DNA of 64,000 nucleotides from Bathymodiolus brooksi. Lineage: Eukaryota > Mollusca > Bivalvia > Mytilida > Modiolidae. Position numbers and translations under genes: made by a program. Under the pieces are notes generated by a model. The model made no database searches and had not been told where the DNA came from. It saw only the letters and a list, made by a program, of their open reading frames with translations. Where the stretch lies: positions 26,802,186 through 26,866,185 of the forward strand of contig OY804585.1 in NCBI GenBank assembly GCA_963680875.1, given 5' to 3'. Shown in pieces: positions 43,330-57,123 of this stretch; the stretch's first letter is position 1; each line of letters opens with the position of its first letter.

Positions 43330-44280
43330 CTATGTTAGAGTACAAGCAATCAGTGTCCATCTCCTCATGCAATAGTATTAAAACATTTGACTCTACTCTC
43401 TACATAACTATTTCCCCCTCAAAATTGAAGGACAGATTAAAAGAATTAGTCCAACTGTGTTTCATAATAAAGAATGGTCAACAGAGATACAAATATCTTG
43501 TCTTAGGATGGGATAAATTTTACTTTGTAGAAAAGCACTCTGATTCTACCAAAACAATCTCTCAAACGGACATCATCAAAATGATCCGGATGTTTCATTG
43601 GAAACATGGTATGTTTGGTCGGCATTTCCTATGAGCATCAACTGTGCTCCTCTTCTCACCGACTTGTTTCTTTATTAGTCCGAGGCAGATTTCATACAGG
43701 GGTTTCTGAAGAAAAACAAAAAGAAGCTAGCCATATCCTTATCGTTTCTCTATATAGATGATATTCTTTCACTAGATAATTCTCAGTTTGGTGATTTTCT
43801 TGATCGCATCTATCCCATTGAGCCTGAAATAAAGGATACCATATATACAGCCTGCTAGCTAAGTCTGCTTCCTACCTTGACTTACACCGCGAAATTGATA
43901 GTGTGGGGCGGTTAAGAACGAAACTTTATGACAAAAGAGATTATTTCAATTTCCCCGTTCTGAATTTTATATTTATATGTAGCAATATTCCAGCAGTATC
44001 TCATTATGGAGTATATATCTCTCGAACGTTGTATGGTCACCACCATGATATAAAACGGGTTGTAGCAAGTGTGACACGACGGGTGCCACATGTGGAGCAG
44101 GAACTGCTTACCCTTCTGGGGCATTTGAACTCTTCCCCGGAGTTTAGAGGGGTTCGTGTTGTTTTTATTTCCTGTGTAGTATTGTGTACGTCATTGTTTG
44201 CCCTTTTACGCTTGGCCATTGCATTGACTGTCATTCTACGATTTACGGTTTCTGATGGAGAAACAGGAGGACCGGTTAAA
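43330..44280 (+). pseudogene. Dead Penelope-like reverse transcriptase plus 3' tail
   Basis: Frame pieces read in order: SNSIKTFDSTLY-like start with LKDRLKELVQLCF, KYLVLGWDKFYFVEKH and TQTDIIKMI; a gap; NCAPLLTDLFLY (the P-M-G-x-N-C-A-P palm region, here PMSINCAP); SEADFIQGFLKKNKKKLA; the catalytic YIDDILSLDNSQFGDFLDRI; and RLRTKLYDKRDYFNFPVLNF, CSNIPA. It then enters the tail (GTGCCACATGTGGAGCAGG, GAACTGCTTACCC). At least three stops or frameshifts and two deletions make it non-functional. The catalytic Asp pair is still readable. It anchors the identity of all tail copies in this window. Assignment to Penelope-like is from family memory. Confidence 0.75.
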
Positions 44281-44489
44281 AGAAACCATCGTCCTGATTC
44301 AAGTCACTGACAAATCTTTATTTCATAAGGTTGCATAGAGTTCATTCGCCAAGCATAGGAGTCAAACTACAGACTGTACTAGTAAGACACTGATTTACAA
44401 TATCAATTCAGGATCTGAGGTTATTATGCGCATTTCTTTCTGATAGTTTAATAAAATCATGTGTATTTTTTTTCATCATTAAATCAAGC

Positions 44490-44655
44490 TTACAGCAATC
44501 GCCTTGGATATTGCCCGTTTCAAACCTGTTGGCATTAAGAAAGATGAAATAGACAAACGTTCCTTTCTCAGAGTTTCATTTCTCAACACAGGTCTTGATG
44601 GCATTACCATAGGCAATTTCTTTCATCACTAATTAGTAAAATCTAAAAAAATTAC
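44490..44655 (+). pseudogene. Penelope-like N-terminal fragment
   Basis: Reads IALDIARFKPVGIKKDEIDK, RSFLRVSFLNTGLDGITIGN and FFHH before a stop, a segment that I recall lying upstream of the RT core in these elements. It sits after the RT copy, so it is a separate fragment, followed by a tail scrap (TTACGGATTCTGATTACCCC). Confidence 0.5.
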
Positions 44656-44799
44656 GGATTCTGATTACCCCTTTGGTATCCCCAGAATCTTTTTATTTAT
44701 AATTCTAATACAAAATTGCACATTTTGAATAATTCGATTTTTAATCCTTTGGTGTATTCTCATTAAAAAATACAACCATTTTGAAGATAAAAAGGTCAA

Positions 44800-46110
44800 A
44801 GGGAGTAACCAGAAGTGGTAAATCAGAGGACAAACAAAACAAAGACCATAAGAGTCAAAGGAAGTAACCAGAAGTGGTAAGTCAGAGGACAAACAAAACA
44901 AAGACCACAAGAGTCAAAGGGAGTAACCAGAAGTGGTAAGTCAGAGGACAAACAAAGCAAAGACCATAAGAGTCAAAGGGAGTAACAAGAAGTGGTAAGT
45001 CAGAGAACAAACAAAACAAAGACCATCAGAATCAAAGGGAGTAACCAGAATTGGTAAATCAGAAGACAATCAAAACAAAGACCACAAGAGTCAAAGGGAG
45101 TAACCAAAAGTGGTAAGTCAGAGACAAGCAAAACAAAGACCACAAGGGTCAAAGGGAGTAACCATAAGTGGTAAGTCAGAGGACAAACAAAACAAAGACC
45201 ATAAGAGTCAAAGGAATAACCAGAAGTGGTAAATCAGAAGACAAACAAAACAAAGACCATAATAATCAAAGGGAGTAACCAGAAGTGGTAAGTCAGAGGA
45301 CAAACAAAACAAAGACCATAAGAGTCAAAGGGAGTAACCAGAAGTGGTAAGTCAGAGGACAAACAAAACAGAGACCATAAGAGTCAACGGGAGTAACCAG
45401 AAGTGGTAAGTCAGAGGACAAACAAAACAAAGACCATAAGAGTCAAAGGGATTAACCAGAAGTGGTAAGTCAGAGGACAAACAAAACAAAGACCATAAGA
45501 GTCAAAGGAAGTAACCAAAAGTGGTAAGTCAGAGGACAAACAAAACAAAGACCATAAGAGTGAAAGGGAGTAACCAGAAGTGGTACGTCAGAGGACAAAC
45601 AAAACAAAGACCATAAGCGTCAAAGGGAGTAACCAGAAGTGGTAATTCAGAGAACAAACAAAACAAAGACCATAAGAGTCAAAGGGAGTAACCAGAAGTG
45701 GTAAGTCAGAGAACAAATAAAACAAAGACCACAAGAGTCAAAGGGATTAACCAGAAGTGGTAAGTCAGAGAACAAACAAAACAAAGACCATAAGAGTCAA
45801 CGGGAGTAACCAGAAGCGGTAAGTCAGAGAACAAACAAACAAAGACCATAAGAGTCAAAGGGAGTAACCAGAAGTGGTAAATCAGAGGACAAACAAAACA
45901 AAGACCATAAGAGTCAAAGGGAGTAACCAGAAGTGGTAAGTCAGAGAACAAACAAAACAAAGATCATAAGAGTCAAAGGGAGTAACCAGAAGTGGTAAGT
46001 CAGAGAACAAACAAAACAAAGACCATAAGAGTCAACGGGAGTAACCAGAAGTGGTAAGTCAGAGTACAAACAAAACAAAGACCATAAGAGTCAACGGGAG
46101 TAACCAGGGA
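44800..46110. repeat. 59-bp minisatellite, about 22 copies
   Basis: Unit GTCAAAGGGAGTAACCAGAA, GTGGTAAGTCAGAGGACAAA, CAAAACAAAGACCATAAGA. Its complement (TTTGTCCTCTGACTTACCAC, TTCTGGTTACTCCCTTTG) resembles the tail segment TGTCCTTCTTCAATTTACGG ATTCTGATTACCCCTTTG. Tail fragments lie on both sides (44652 and 46145). Copies differ by single bases and small deletions. All open frames here are repeat translations. Confidence 0.95.
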
Positions 46111-46144
46111 GTTAACAAATCTGATAATTTTGTTTTTATATTCT

Positions 46145-46325
46145 TATATACTTTCGGAGCACTTGATTTCACCTCTGATCTTAGTGGGGTTCGTGTTGCT
46201 CGATCTTTAGTTTTCTTTGTAATGTTTTGTAGATCGTTGTTTGTCCTTTTGTCCTCATTCTTTACTCCATAGTGTTGTCTGTCCTTCTTCAATTTACGGA
46301 TTCCGATTATCCCTTTGGTATAATA
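46145..46325 (+). mobile_element. Penelope-like tail, right flank of the minisatellite
   Basis: GGAGCACTTGATTTCACCTC, TTAGTGGGGTTCGTGTTGC, TTTGTAGATCGTTGTTTGTCC, GTCCTTCTTCAATTTACGG and TTATCCCTTTGGTA. Confidence 0.7.
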
Positions 46326-46329
46326 AAAC

Positions 46330-46990
46330 TCTTCTTACACATATTACTAAATGAAAATTTGAAAAATACACAAAAATGATTAGTGCGTTCAGTTCGATAG
46401 TTTCAATAAATAATGTGACAATAAGTCATAGATTTCATTTCCAACACAACATTTATTTGTTTGCTAAGCTTAAAGTACGTATACATTTACTGCTGTTCTG
46501 TTAATGCATGTCAGTTGTGTCAATAAAAGATTACGAATATATAATGACAAACATGTTATTTAGAGGCAATATATATTCTTAGAATGATAAACAACGCTAA
46601 TGGATATTGTACCGCTTGAAAAGGTATCAGATGATATCATCTTATGACAAAAAATGGGGTTGAAATGAATTCAATATTGTCAATATACAATATAATATTT
46701 AATACAAATAAAACAACAGATTTATGACTTCAAATTCTAAAACAGCAATGAGATAATATGTTTTATACAGGAAACACACAACACCAGGTGCGGTTGCCGA
46801 ACGTCTGTTCTTAAATTATACAATGCTATTTTTTTCTTTATGACCATTTAAATTGTCTAATAAAAACAAGGTTACGTTGCTCCTGTGTTGAAGTCATTGC
46901 TACTAAAATTCTACGGTCATCACGAACTGATTGCAAGTTACGAGTTATTGAATCTTTTCTGTTTTACGTAGATTTATCTTTCATCTATCA
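46330..46990. other. No recognisable gene
   Basis: AT-rich spacer between a Penelope-like tail and the next tail copy. Confidence 0.4.
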
Positions 46991-46999
46991 CCGACAAGA

Positions 47000-47200
47000 T
47001 ATGATTAAACGAGTAACACGGCGGGCGTCGTATAAGAACAGGAGCTATTTACCCTTTGCAGGCACCTGGGTTCACCCTCGGTTTTGTTTGGTGGGTTAGG
47101 TCCGTGTTGCTCATCATTTTAGTTTCGTGAGTTGTTTGTCTTCGTTCTGTGTCTGGTGTCCAATGTTGCCCGTGTCTCTGGACGATATATTCCTGGTTGC
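47000..47200 (+). mobile_element. Penelope-like/T2 tail
   Basis: CGAGTAACACGGCGGGCG, GAACAGGAGCTATTTACCC, GGCACCTGGGTTCACCCTCGG, then T2-like TTGTCTTCGTTCTGTGTCTGG and TGTCCAATGTTGCCCGTGTC. Joins the two tail families in one copy, which supports T2 being a tail variant. Confidence 0.6.
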
Positions 47201-47217
47201 CCGATCGGTTTTCTCAT

Positions 47218-47463
47218 ACGGACATGTCGTTCCACTTCGTCATATTATCCTTAATCATGTTAATATTTGCTTGTATTATACCAACACTCTGATCTGGATT
47301 TTTATGCTATAACTCACGAAACAACAGTTCGCAAGTAGCCGGGTCGCTTCGCTAGGACACATTATCTCGACTCCCAGCCAGCATGTCCTTGATTTTACAC
47401 CTTACATTGTAATACTCCACGCTTAGCAGAGAAGCAGGCAATGCCAGTTTTATAGTTTTTGGA
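47218..47463. repeat. Flank block X, left of the 2.33-kb array
   Basis: Diverged duplicate of 59457-59685: shared CATTATCCTT, ATCATGTTAATATTT, TTGTATTATACCAACAC, CTCACGAAACAACAGTT, GGACACATTATCTC and CCAATTTTATAGTTTTTGG (with small differences). An extra GCAAGTAGCCGGGTCGCTTC sits in X only. Unknown function. Confidence 0.75.
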
Positions 47464-47664
47464 TTGAACCGGCCGTTGGTGGAGCACACAATTTAATGCA
47501 TTCGTGGAAGCACGCTAACTATTTCACCATGGATGCCGTTCATTTTGAAATGAGAGACACAAAGAAAAACAATTATGTCCGAACAAGACCCACCACTCAT
47601 TAGATATGAACATAGCTCCCTTACAAATATCTAAATAAGACTTCTTTTTATTTCTTATCTATTG

Positions 47665-47849
47665 TAATTTTGGACACACTGATAAAAATGTTTGAAAATA
47701 ATATTATCCATATACTAGTTCCTTAATCAATCTCTTTCTAACCCTGGGTAAGAAATCTGTTGTAAAACAGGGTGCCTTAGATTTATTTTGCTTACATGTG
47801 CGTCTAAGGTGTTTTGTTACCAGGCGAATTCAATAATAAAGTAATATGT

Positions 47850-47902
<53 letters not shown>

Positions 47903-50005
47903 ATTTTCTGATACCTTCGCATCTGTGAGGTTTGCACTAAAAATAGATAGAAATTGAATTCAGCTAACACTTTATTACTAATGAAATAAAATGTCATTAA
48001 TATGAAAGAAAATAGAGGCTATGGGTCTGTAAATGTAGATTAATTCAAATTCTAACTAAGAAGTGTAAAGTAATACAATATATTTTTTCCATTATGAAAG
48101 CAAAATGTTACTGACATGTACACTCATCTACACTATAACATGACATGAATGGGACAATAAGGAGGCGATTGAAGAATTTTCGAAGTAAATTGAATTAAAG
48201 TGACACAAGCTGCCAAAAAAATAATTTTCGCTACTGATATATTTTGCAGAAAATAAAACCTAATGGGTAACAAAAGTCACAGTAGCATTTTTTGTTCGAA
48301 ATATATGGGTATAAAGCTACTTAATTTCAAATTAAAGATCGCCTCCATTGGTTATTTGATGACGTCATTGATGTCTAATTAAATTTCACAAGCACAGCCA
48401 AAGATTGTCGAGCATTGCAAATTCATACAAAAATGAAAAAAAAACATCAATGGAAAAAAAATCAAGCCGAATGTAGACTAGACCAAAGTGTTTTGAAAGT
48501 AAATTAATGCAATTCAATTTAATATTTAAAATTTCACTTTGGTGATAATCCACAAAATAAAATGACGTGAATATGAAGGAAAATAATGTCTATGGATTGC
48601 AATATATCTTTAACTATGGTACCTGTTTTCTATTGTGATCTCAAACATAGTTTTTTTAAGAATATTGTGTTGATAAAACACAGCTTTTAAATAAACAAAT
48701 AGTTTATATAAATCATGCTGGGGAAAATGTAATTCCTTATATAAAATGAATTTTTTTCTATCAAGTGCTCCGTCTGCAAAATATAAATGAAGTCTTAATT
48801 TGTATTAAATGCAACTGTCTTTCACAAGAATCTTGCTTCAAAGTAGAGTAACAACTGTCAATCAAGTGAACACTGTAACAAAGTCACGCGTAAAGTGATG
48901 AAGAGATTTAGTGAAGGATTATCATCGTATTCAAGGGTAATAGTGTTGGGAGTAAGTATAAAGTGTATTCCTATTAAAGTAAAATAACATATTAATGTTC
49001 ATCGACATTTCAGTGCAAACCATATATCCTTCAAACATGGTGTTTTTGTATATTTAATGGGGTTTTTTAATCTGTAATTGAGAATTGAAGTAAATAATAA
49101 CGGGGAATTCATTTGAAAAAGAACAACCAAACGGAAATGTTATTTTATAGATCAATTATTTTGAGGTCGTACTCAGGATTTAGATTGAATTCTTTATTTT
49201 GACAATTGATCTGATTAATTCTATATAAGATTGCACAAGACTGGCCGAATCTGTTAAAGTATAAACTGTGATTTGTGCATGCTTAGCATAATGGAAGCAT
49301 CCGACATATTTGACCCTTTTTTGTCCTGGTTAGTAAGCGATTGAATATTCCAATTCTCCGACCTTGATATTTCTGCTTTGCCGTGTGGTATGTGGTGTTT
49401 GAGTTGCTGGATTGTGGAATTTGTTCTAATATTTGTTTTCATCAAGAAGTAACAATAATGAAAATAATCGCTCTGGTTATTTCAAACCAAGGTCTAGATT
49501 TGCTTCTTTACGTCATTCTTCGTCATCTTCTCGCCGAAAGATTTTTTTTATATAAGTTTAGCTTTGAAACATAACATCGTTTTTTTAATTATGAATTGTA
49601 TCATAACATTTAGTTCGAATTTGCTAAATAATTCTATTAGCATGTACCTTAAAATAATAACAAATGCATCCTGCATTAAAATGTTGAGTGATGCTATTCT
49701 TTATTCAAAGAGGGGATGCTTGGGCCCACCGACCTACTTTAGCACCGCCATATTTTTTGAAGTTCCTGTACCACAACAGTGAGCCTAATCTTTCAATTGG
49801 ATTTTGGAATTGCTTTGACCTCCTGCTTTATCAAAAGCAATGGCTAGCTATGGACTATTGGTTTAGCTAAGTGAGCTACCACTATTAGATACATTTCAAC
49901 CTGTTGGCCTAATGCATAGCAGACATTATCATTATCTCATCAAAAATGTAACTTATTCTGTCCATGATATAGCTTAATATTGGTTGATTGATGTTTAACG
50001 CCAAC
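47665..50005. repeat. Array copy 1 (2341 bp)
   Basis: Complete unit with the longest uninterrupted TA tract on the left (47857-47899). It reads TAATAATTTTCTG after the TA tract, where other copies have TAATAATAATATTTCTG. Confidence 0.9.
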
Positions 50006-52245
50006 TAATTTTGGACACACTGATACAAATGTTTGAAAATAATATCATGCATATACTAGTTCCTTAATCAATCTCTTTCTAACCCTGGGTAAGAAATCTG
50101 TTGTAAAACAGGGTGCCTTAGATTTATTTTGCTTACATGTGCGTCTAAGGTGTTTTGTTACCAGGCGAATTCAATAATAAAGTATTATGTTATAAAAATA
50201 TATATATATATATATATATATAATAATAATATTTCTGATACCTCCGCATCTGTGAGGTTTGCACTAAAAATAGATAGAAATTGAATTCAGCTAACACTTT
50301 ATTACTAATGAAATAAAATGTCATTAATATGAAAGAAAATAGAGGCTATGGGTCTGTAAATGTACATTAATTCAAATTCTAACTAAGAAGTGTAAAGTAA
50401 TACAATATATTTTTTCCATTATGAAAGCAAAATGTTACTGACATGTACACTCATCTACACTATAACATGACATCTGATATATTTTGCAGAAAATAAAACC
50501 TAATGGGTAACAAAAGTCACAGTAGCATTTTTTGTTCGAAATATATGGGTATAAAGCTACTTAATTTCAAATTAAAGATCGCCTCCATTGGTTATTTGAT
50601 GACGTCATTGATGTCTAATTAAATTTCACAAGCACAGCCAAAGATTGTCGAGCATTGCAAATTCATACAAAAATGAAAAAAAAACATCAATGGAAAAAAA
50701 ATCAAGCCGAATGTAGACTAGACCAAAGTGTTTTGAAAGTAAATTAATGCAATTCAATTTAATTTTTAAAATTTCACTTTGGTGATAATCCACAAAATAA
50801 AATGACGTGAATATGAAGGAAAATAATGTCTATGGATTGCAATATATCTTTAACTATGGTACCTGTTTTCTATTGTGATCTCAAACATAGTTTTTTTAAG
50901 AATATTGTGTTGATAAAACACAGCTTTTAAATAAACAAATAGTTTATATAAATCATGCTGGGGAAAATGTAATTCCTTATATAAAATGAATTTTTTTCTA
51001 TCAAGTGCTCCGTCTGCAATATATAAATGAAGTCTTAATTTGTATTAAATGCAACTGTCTTTCACAAGAATCTTGCTTCAAAGTAGAGTAACAACTGTCA
51101 ATCAAGTGAACACTGTAACAAAGTCACGCGTAAAGTGATGAAGAGATTTAGTGAAGGATTATCATCGTATTCAAGGGTAATAGTGTTGGGAGTAAGTATA
51201 AAGTGTATTCCTATTAAAGTAAAATAACATATTAATGTTCATCGACATTTCAGTGCAAACCATATATCCTTCAAACATGGTGTTTTTGTATATTTAATGG
51301 GGTTTTTTAACCTGTAATTGAGAATGGAAGTAAATAATAACGGGGAATTCATTTGAAAAAGAACAACCAAACGGAAATGTTATTTTATAGATCAATTATT
51401 TTGAGGTCGTACTCAGGATTTAGATTGAATTCTTTATTTTGACAATTGATCTGATTAATTCTATATAAGATTTCACAAGACTGGCCGAATCTGTTAAAGT
51501 ATAAACTGCGATTTGTGCATGCTTAGCATAATGGAAGCATCCGACATATTTGACCCTTTTTTGTCCTGGTTAGTAAGCGATTGAATATTCCAATTCTCCG
51601 ACCTTGATATTTCTGCTTTGCCGTGTGGTATGTGGTGTTTGAGTTGCTGGATTGTGGAATTTGTTCTAATATTTTTTTTCATCAAGAAGTAACAATAATG
51701 AACATAATCGCTCTGGTTATTTCAAACCAAGGTCTAGATTTGCTTCTTTACGTCATTCTTCGTCATCTTCTCGCCGAAAGATTTTTTTTATATAAGTTTA
51801 GCTTTGAAACATAACATCGTTTTTGTAGTTATGAATTGTATCATAACATTTAGTTCGAATTTGCTAAATAATTATATTAGCATGTACCTTAAAATAATAA
51901 CAAATGCATCCTGCATTAAAATGTTGAGTGATGCTATTCTTTATTCAAAGAGGGGATGCTTGGGCCCACCGACCTACTTTAGCACCGCCATATTTTTTGA
52001 AGTTCCTGTACCACAACAGTGAGCCTAATCTTTCAATTGGATTTTGGAATTGCTTTGAACTCCTGCTTTATCAAAAGCAATGGCTAGCTATGGACTATTG
52101 GTTTAGCTAAGTGAGCTACCACTATTAGATACATTTCAACATGTGGGCCTAATGCATAGCAGACATTATCATTATCTTATCAAAAATGTAACTTATTCTG
52201 TCCATGATATAGCTTAATATTGGTTGATTGATGTTTAACGCCAAC
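50006..52245. repeat. Array copy 2 (2240 bp), internal deletion
   Basis: Lacks about 97 bp after TATAACATGACAT (50461-50473): the segment from GAATGGGACAATAAGGAGG to TTTTCGCTA that the others carry. Confidence 0.9.
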
Positions 52246-54574
52246 TAATTTTGGACACACTGATAAAAATGTTTGAAAATAATATTATGCATATACTAGT
52301 TCCTTAATCAATCTCTTTCTAACCCTGGGTAAGAAATCTGTTGTAAAACAGGGTGCCTTAGATTTATTGTGCTTACATGTGCGTCTAAGGTGTTTTGTTA
52401 CCAGGCGAATTCAATAATAAAGTATTATGTTATAAAAATATATATATATATATATATATATATAATAATAATATTTCTGATACCTCCGCATCTGTGAGGT
52501 TTGCACTAAAAATAGATAGAAATTGAATTCAGCTAACACTTTATTACTAATGAAATAAAATGTCATTAATATGAAAGAAAATAGAGGCTATGGGTCTGTA
52601 AATGTAGATTAATTCAAATTCTAACTAAGAAGTGTAAAGTAATACAATATATTTTTTCCATTATGAAAGCAAATTTTACTGACATGTACACTCATCTACA
52701 CTATAACATGACATGAATGGGACAATAAGGAGGCGATTGAAGAATTTTCGAAGTAAATTGAATTAAAGTGACACAAGTTGCCAAAATAATAATTTTCGCT
52801 TCTGATATATTTTGCAGAAAATAAAACCTAATGGGTAACAAAAGTCACAGTAGCATTTTTTGTTCGAAATATATGGGTATAAAGCTACTTAATTGCAAAA
52901 TAAAGATCGCCTCCATTGGTTATTTGTTGACGTCATTGATGTCTAATTAAATTTCACAAGCACAGCCAAAGATTGTCGAGCATTGCAAATTCATACAAAA
53001 ATGAAAAAAAAAACATCAATGGAAAAAAAATCAAGCCGAATGTAGACTAGACCAAAGTGTTTTGAAAGTAAATTAATGCAATTCAATTTAATATTTAAAA
53101 TTTCACTTTGGTGATAATCCACAAAATAAAATGACGTGAATATGAAGGAAAATAATGTCTATGGATTGCAATATATCTTTAACTATGGTACCTGTTTTCT
53201 ATTGTGATCTCAAACATAGTTTTTTTAAGAATATTGTGTTGATAAAACACAGCTTTTAAATAAACAAATAGTTTATATAAATCATGCTGGGGAAAATGTA
53301 ATTCCTTATATAAAATGAATTTTTTTCTATCAAGTGCTCAGTCTGCAAAATATAAATGAAATCTTAATTTGTATTAAATGCAACTGTCTTTCACAAGAAT
53401 CTTGCTTCAAAGTAGAGTAACAACTGTCAATCAAGTGAACACTGTAACAAAGTCACGCGTAAAGTGATGAAGAGATTTAGTGAAGGATTATCATCGTATT
53501 CAAGGGTAATAGTGTTGGGAGTAAGTATAAAGTGTATTCCTATTAAAGTAAAATAACATATTAATGTTCATCGACATTTCAGTGCAAACCATATATCCTT
53601 CAAACATGGTGTTTTTGTATATTTAATGGGGTTTTTTAATCTGTAATTGAGAATTGAAGTAAATAATAACGGGGAATTCATTTGAAAAAGAACAACCAAA
53701 CGGAAATGTTATTTTATAGATCAATTATTTTGAGGTCGTACTCAGGATTTAGATTGAATTCTTTATTTTGACAATTGATCTGATTAATTCTATATAAGAT
53801 TGCACAAGACTGGCCGAATCTGTTAAAGTATAAACTGTGATTTGTGCATGCTTAGCATAATGGAAGCATTCGACATATTTGACCCTTTTTTGTCCTGGTT
53901 AGTAAGCGATTGAATATTCCAATTCTCCGACCTTGATATTTCTGCTTTGCCGTGTGGTATGTGGTGTTTGAGTTGCTGGATTGTGGAATTTGTTCTAATA
54001 TTTGTTTTCATTAAGAAGTAACAATAATGAACATAATCGCTCTGGTTATTTCAAACCAAGGTCTAGATTTGCTTCTTTACGTCATTCTTCGTCATCTTCT
54101 CGCCGAAAGATTTTTTTTATATAAGTTTAGCTTTGAAACATAATATCGTTTTTGTAGTTATGAATTGTATCATAACATTTAGTTCGAATTTGCTAAATAA
54201 TTCTATTAGCATGTACCTTAAAATAATAACAAATGCATCCTGCATTAAAATGTTGAGTGATGCTATTCTTTATTCAAAGAGGGGATGCTTGGGCCCACCG
54301 ACCTACTTTAGCACTGCCATATTTTTTGAAGTTCCTGTACCACAACAGTGAGCCTAATCTTTCAATTGGATTTTGGAATTGCTTTGACCTCCTGCTTTAT
54401 CAAAAGCAATGGCTAGCTATGGACTATTGGTTTAGCTAAGTGAGCTACCACTATTAGATACATTTCAACATGTTGGCCTAATGCATAGCAGACATTATCA
54501 TTATCTCATCAAAAATGTAACTTATTCTGTCCATGATATAGCTTAATATTGGTTGATTGATGTTTAACGCCACC
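52246..54574. repeat. Array copy 3 (2329 bp)
   Basis: Shares GCAAATTTTACTGAC and TTAATTGCAAAATAAAG with copies 4 and 5, unlike copies 1-2. Has TTTTCATTAAGAAG, which breaks the plus 63-codon frame. Confidence 0.9.
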
Positions 54575-56895
54575 TAATTTTGGACACACTGATAAAAATG
54601 TTTGAAAATAATATTATGCATATACTAATTCCTTAATCAATCTCTTTCTAACCCTGGGTAAGAAATCTGTTGTAAAACAGGGTGCCTTAGATTTATTTTG
54701 CTTACATGTGCGTCTAAGGTGTTTTGTTACCAGGCGAATTTAATAATAAAGTATTATGTTATAAAAATATATATATATATATATAATAATAATATTTCTG
54801 ATACCTCCGCATCTGTGAGGTTTGCACTAAAAATAGATAGAAATTGAATTCAGCTAACACTTTATTACTAATGAAATAAAATGTCATTAATATGAAAGAA
54901 AATAGAGGCTATGGGTCTGTAAATGTAGATTAATTCAAATTCTAACTAAGAAGTGTAAAGTAATACAATATATTTTTTCCATTATGAAAGCAAAATTTTA
55001 CTGACATGTACACTCATCTACACTATAACATGACATGAATGGGACAATAAGGAGGCGATTGAAGAATTTTCGAAGTAAATTGAATTAAAGTGACACAAGC
55101 TGCCAAAATAATAATTTTCGCTTCTGATATATTTTGCAGAAAATAAAACCTAATGGGTAACAAAAGTCACAGTAGCATTTTTTGTTCGAAATATATGGGT
55201 ATAAAGCTACTTAATTGCAAAATAAAGATCGCCTCCATTGGTTATTTGTTGACGTCATTGATGTCTAATTAAATTTCACAAGCACAGCCAAAGATTGTCG
55301 AGCATTGCAAATTCATACAAAAATGAAAAAAAAACATCAATGGAAAAAAAATCAAGCCGAATGTAGACTAGACCAAAGTGTTTTGAAAGTAAATTAATGC
55401 AATTCAATTTAATATTTAAAATTTCACTTTGGTGATAATCCACAAAATAAAATGACGTGAATATGAAGGAAAATAATGTCTATGGATTGCAATATATCTT
55501 TAACTATGTTACCTGTTTTCTATTGTGATCTCAAACATAGTTTTTTTAAGAATATTGTGTTGATAAAACACAGCTTTTAAATAAACAAATAGTTTATATA
55601 AATCATGCTGGGGAAAATGTAATTCCTTATATAAAATGAATTTTTTTCTATCAAGTGCTCCGTCTGCAAAATATAAATGAAGTCTTAATTTGTATTAAAT
55701 GCAACTGTCTTTCACAAGAATCTTGCTTCAAAGTAGAGTAACAACTGTCAATCAAGTGAACACTGTAACAAAGTCACGCGTAAAGTGATGAAGAGATTTA
55801 GTGAAGGATTATCATCGTATTCAAGGGTAATAGTGTTGGGAGTAAGTATAAAGTGTATTCCTATTAAAGTAAAATAACATATTAATGTTCATCGACATTT
55901 CAGTGCAAACCATATATCCTTCAAACATGGTGTTTTTGTATATTTAATGGGGTTTTTTAATCTGTAATTGAGAATTGAAGTAAATAATAACGGGGAATTC
56001 ATTTGAAAAAGAACAACCAAACGGAAATGTTATTTTATAGATCAATTATTTTGAGGTCGTAGTCAGGATTTAGATTGAATTCTTTATTTTGACAATTGAT
56101 CTGATTAATTCTATATAAGATTGCACAAGACTGGCCGAATCTGTTAAAGTATAAACTGTGATTTGTGCATGCTTAGCATAATGGAAGCATCCGACATATT
56201 TGACCCTTTTTTGTCCTGGTTAGTAAGCGATTGAATATTCCAATTCTCCGACCTTGATATTTCTGCTTTGCCGTGTGGTATGTGGTGTTTGAGTTGCTGG
56301 ATTGTGGAATTTGTTCTAATATTTTTTTTCACCAAGAAGTAACAATAATGAACATAATCGCTCTGGTTATTTCAAACCAAGGTCTAGATGTGCTTCTTTA
56401 CGTCATTCTTCGTCATCTTCTCGCCGAAATATTTTTTTTATATAAGTTTAGCTTTGAAACATAATATCGTTTTTGTAGTTATGAATTGTATCATAACATT
56501 TAGTTCGAATTTGCTAAATAATTCTATTAGCATGTACATTAAAATAATAACAAATGCATCCTGCATTAAAATGTTGAGTGATGCTATTCTTTATTCAAAG
56601 AGGGGATGCTTGGGCCCAGCGGCCTACTTTAGCACCGCCATATTTTTTGAAGTTCCTGTACCACAACAGTGAGCCTAATCTTTCAATTGGATTTTGGAAT
56701 TGCTTTGACCTCCTGCTTTATCAAAAGCAATGGCTAGCTATGGACTATTGGTTTAGCTAAGTGAGCTACCACTATTAGATACATTTCAACCTGTTGGCCT
56801 AATGCATAGCAGACATTATCATTATCTCATCAAAAATGTAACTTATTCTGTCCATGATATAGCTTAATATTGGTTGATTGATGTTTAACGCCAAC
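54575..56895. repeat. Array copy 4 (2321 bp)
   Basis: Shortest TA tract. Private changes include ACTATGTTACC and GGTCGTAGTCAGG. Confidence 0.9.
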
Positions 56896-57084
56896 TAATT
56901 TTGGACACACTGATAAAAATGTTTGAAAATAATATTATGCATATACTAGTTCCTTAATCAATCTCTTTCTAACCCTGGGTAAGAAATCTGTTGTAAAACA
57001 GGGTGCCTTAGATTTATTTTGCTTACATGTGCGTCTAAGGTGTTTTGTTACCAGGCGAATTCAATAATAAAGTATTATGTTATA

Positions 57085-57123
<39 letters not shown>

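Noticed and set aside
44665..46292. Repeat proteins on the minus strand in the 59-bp array
   Set aside because: Frames exist only because of the repeat; they are interrupted and shift between copies.
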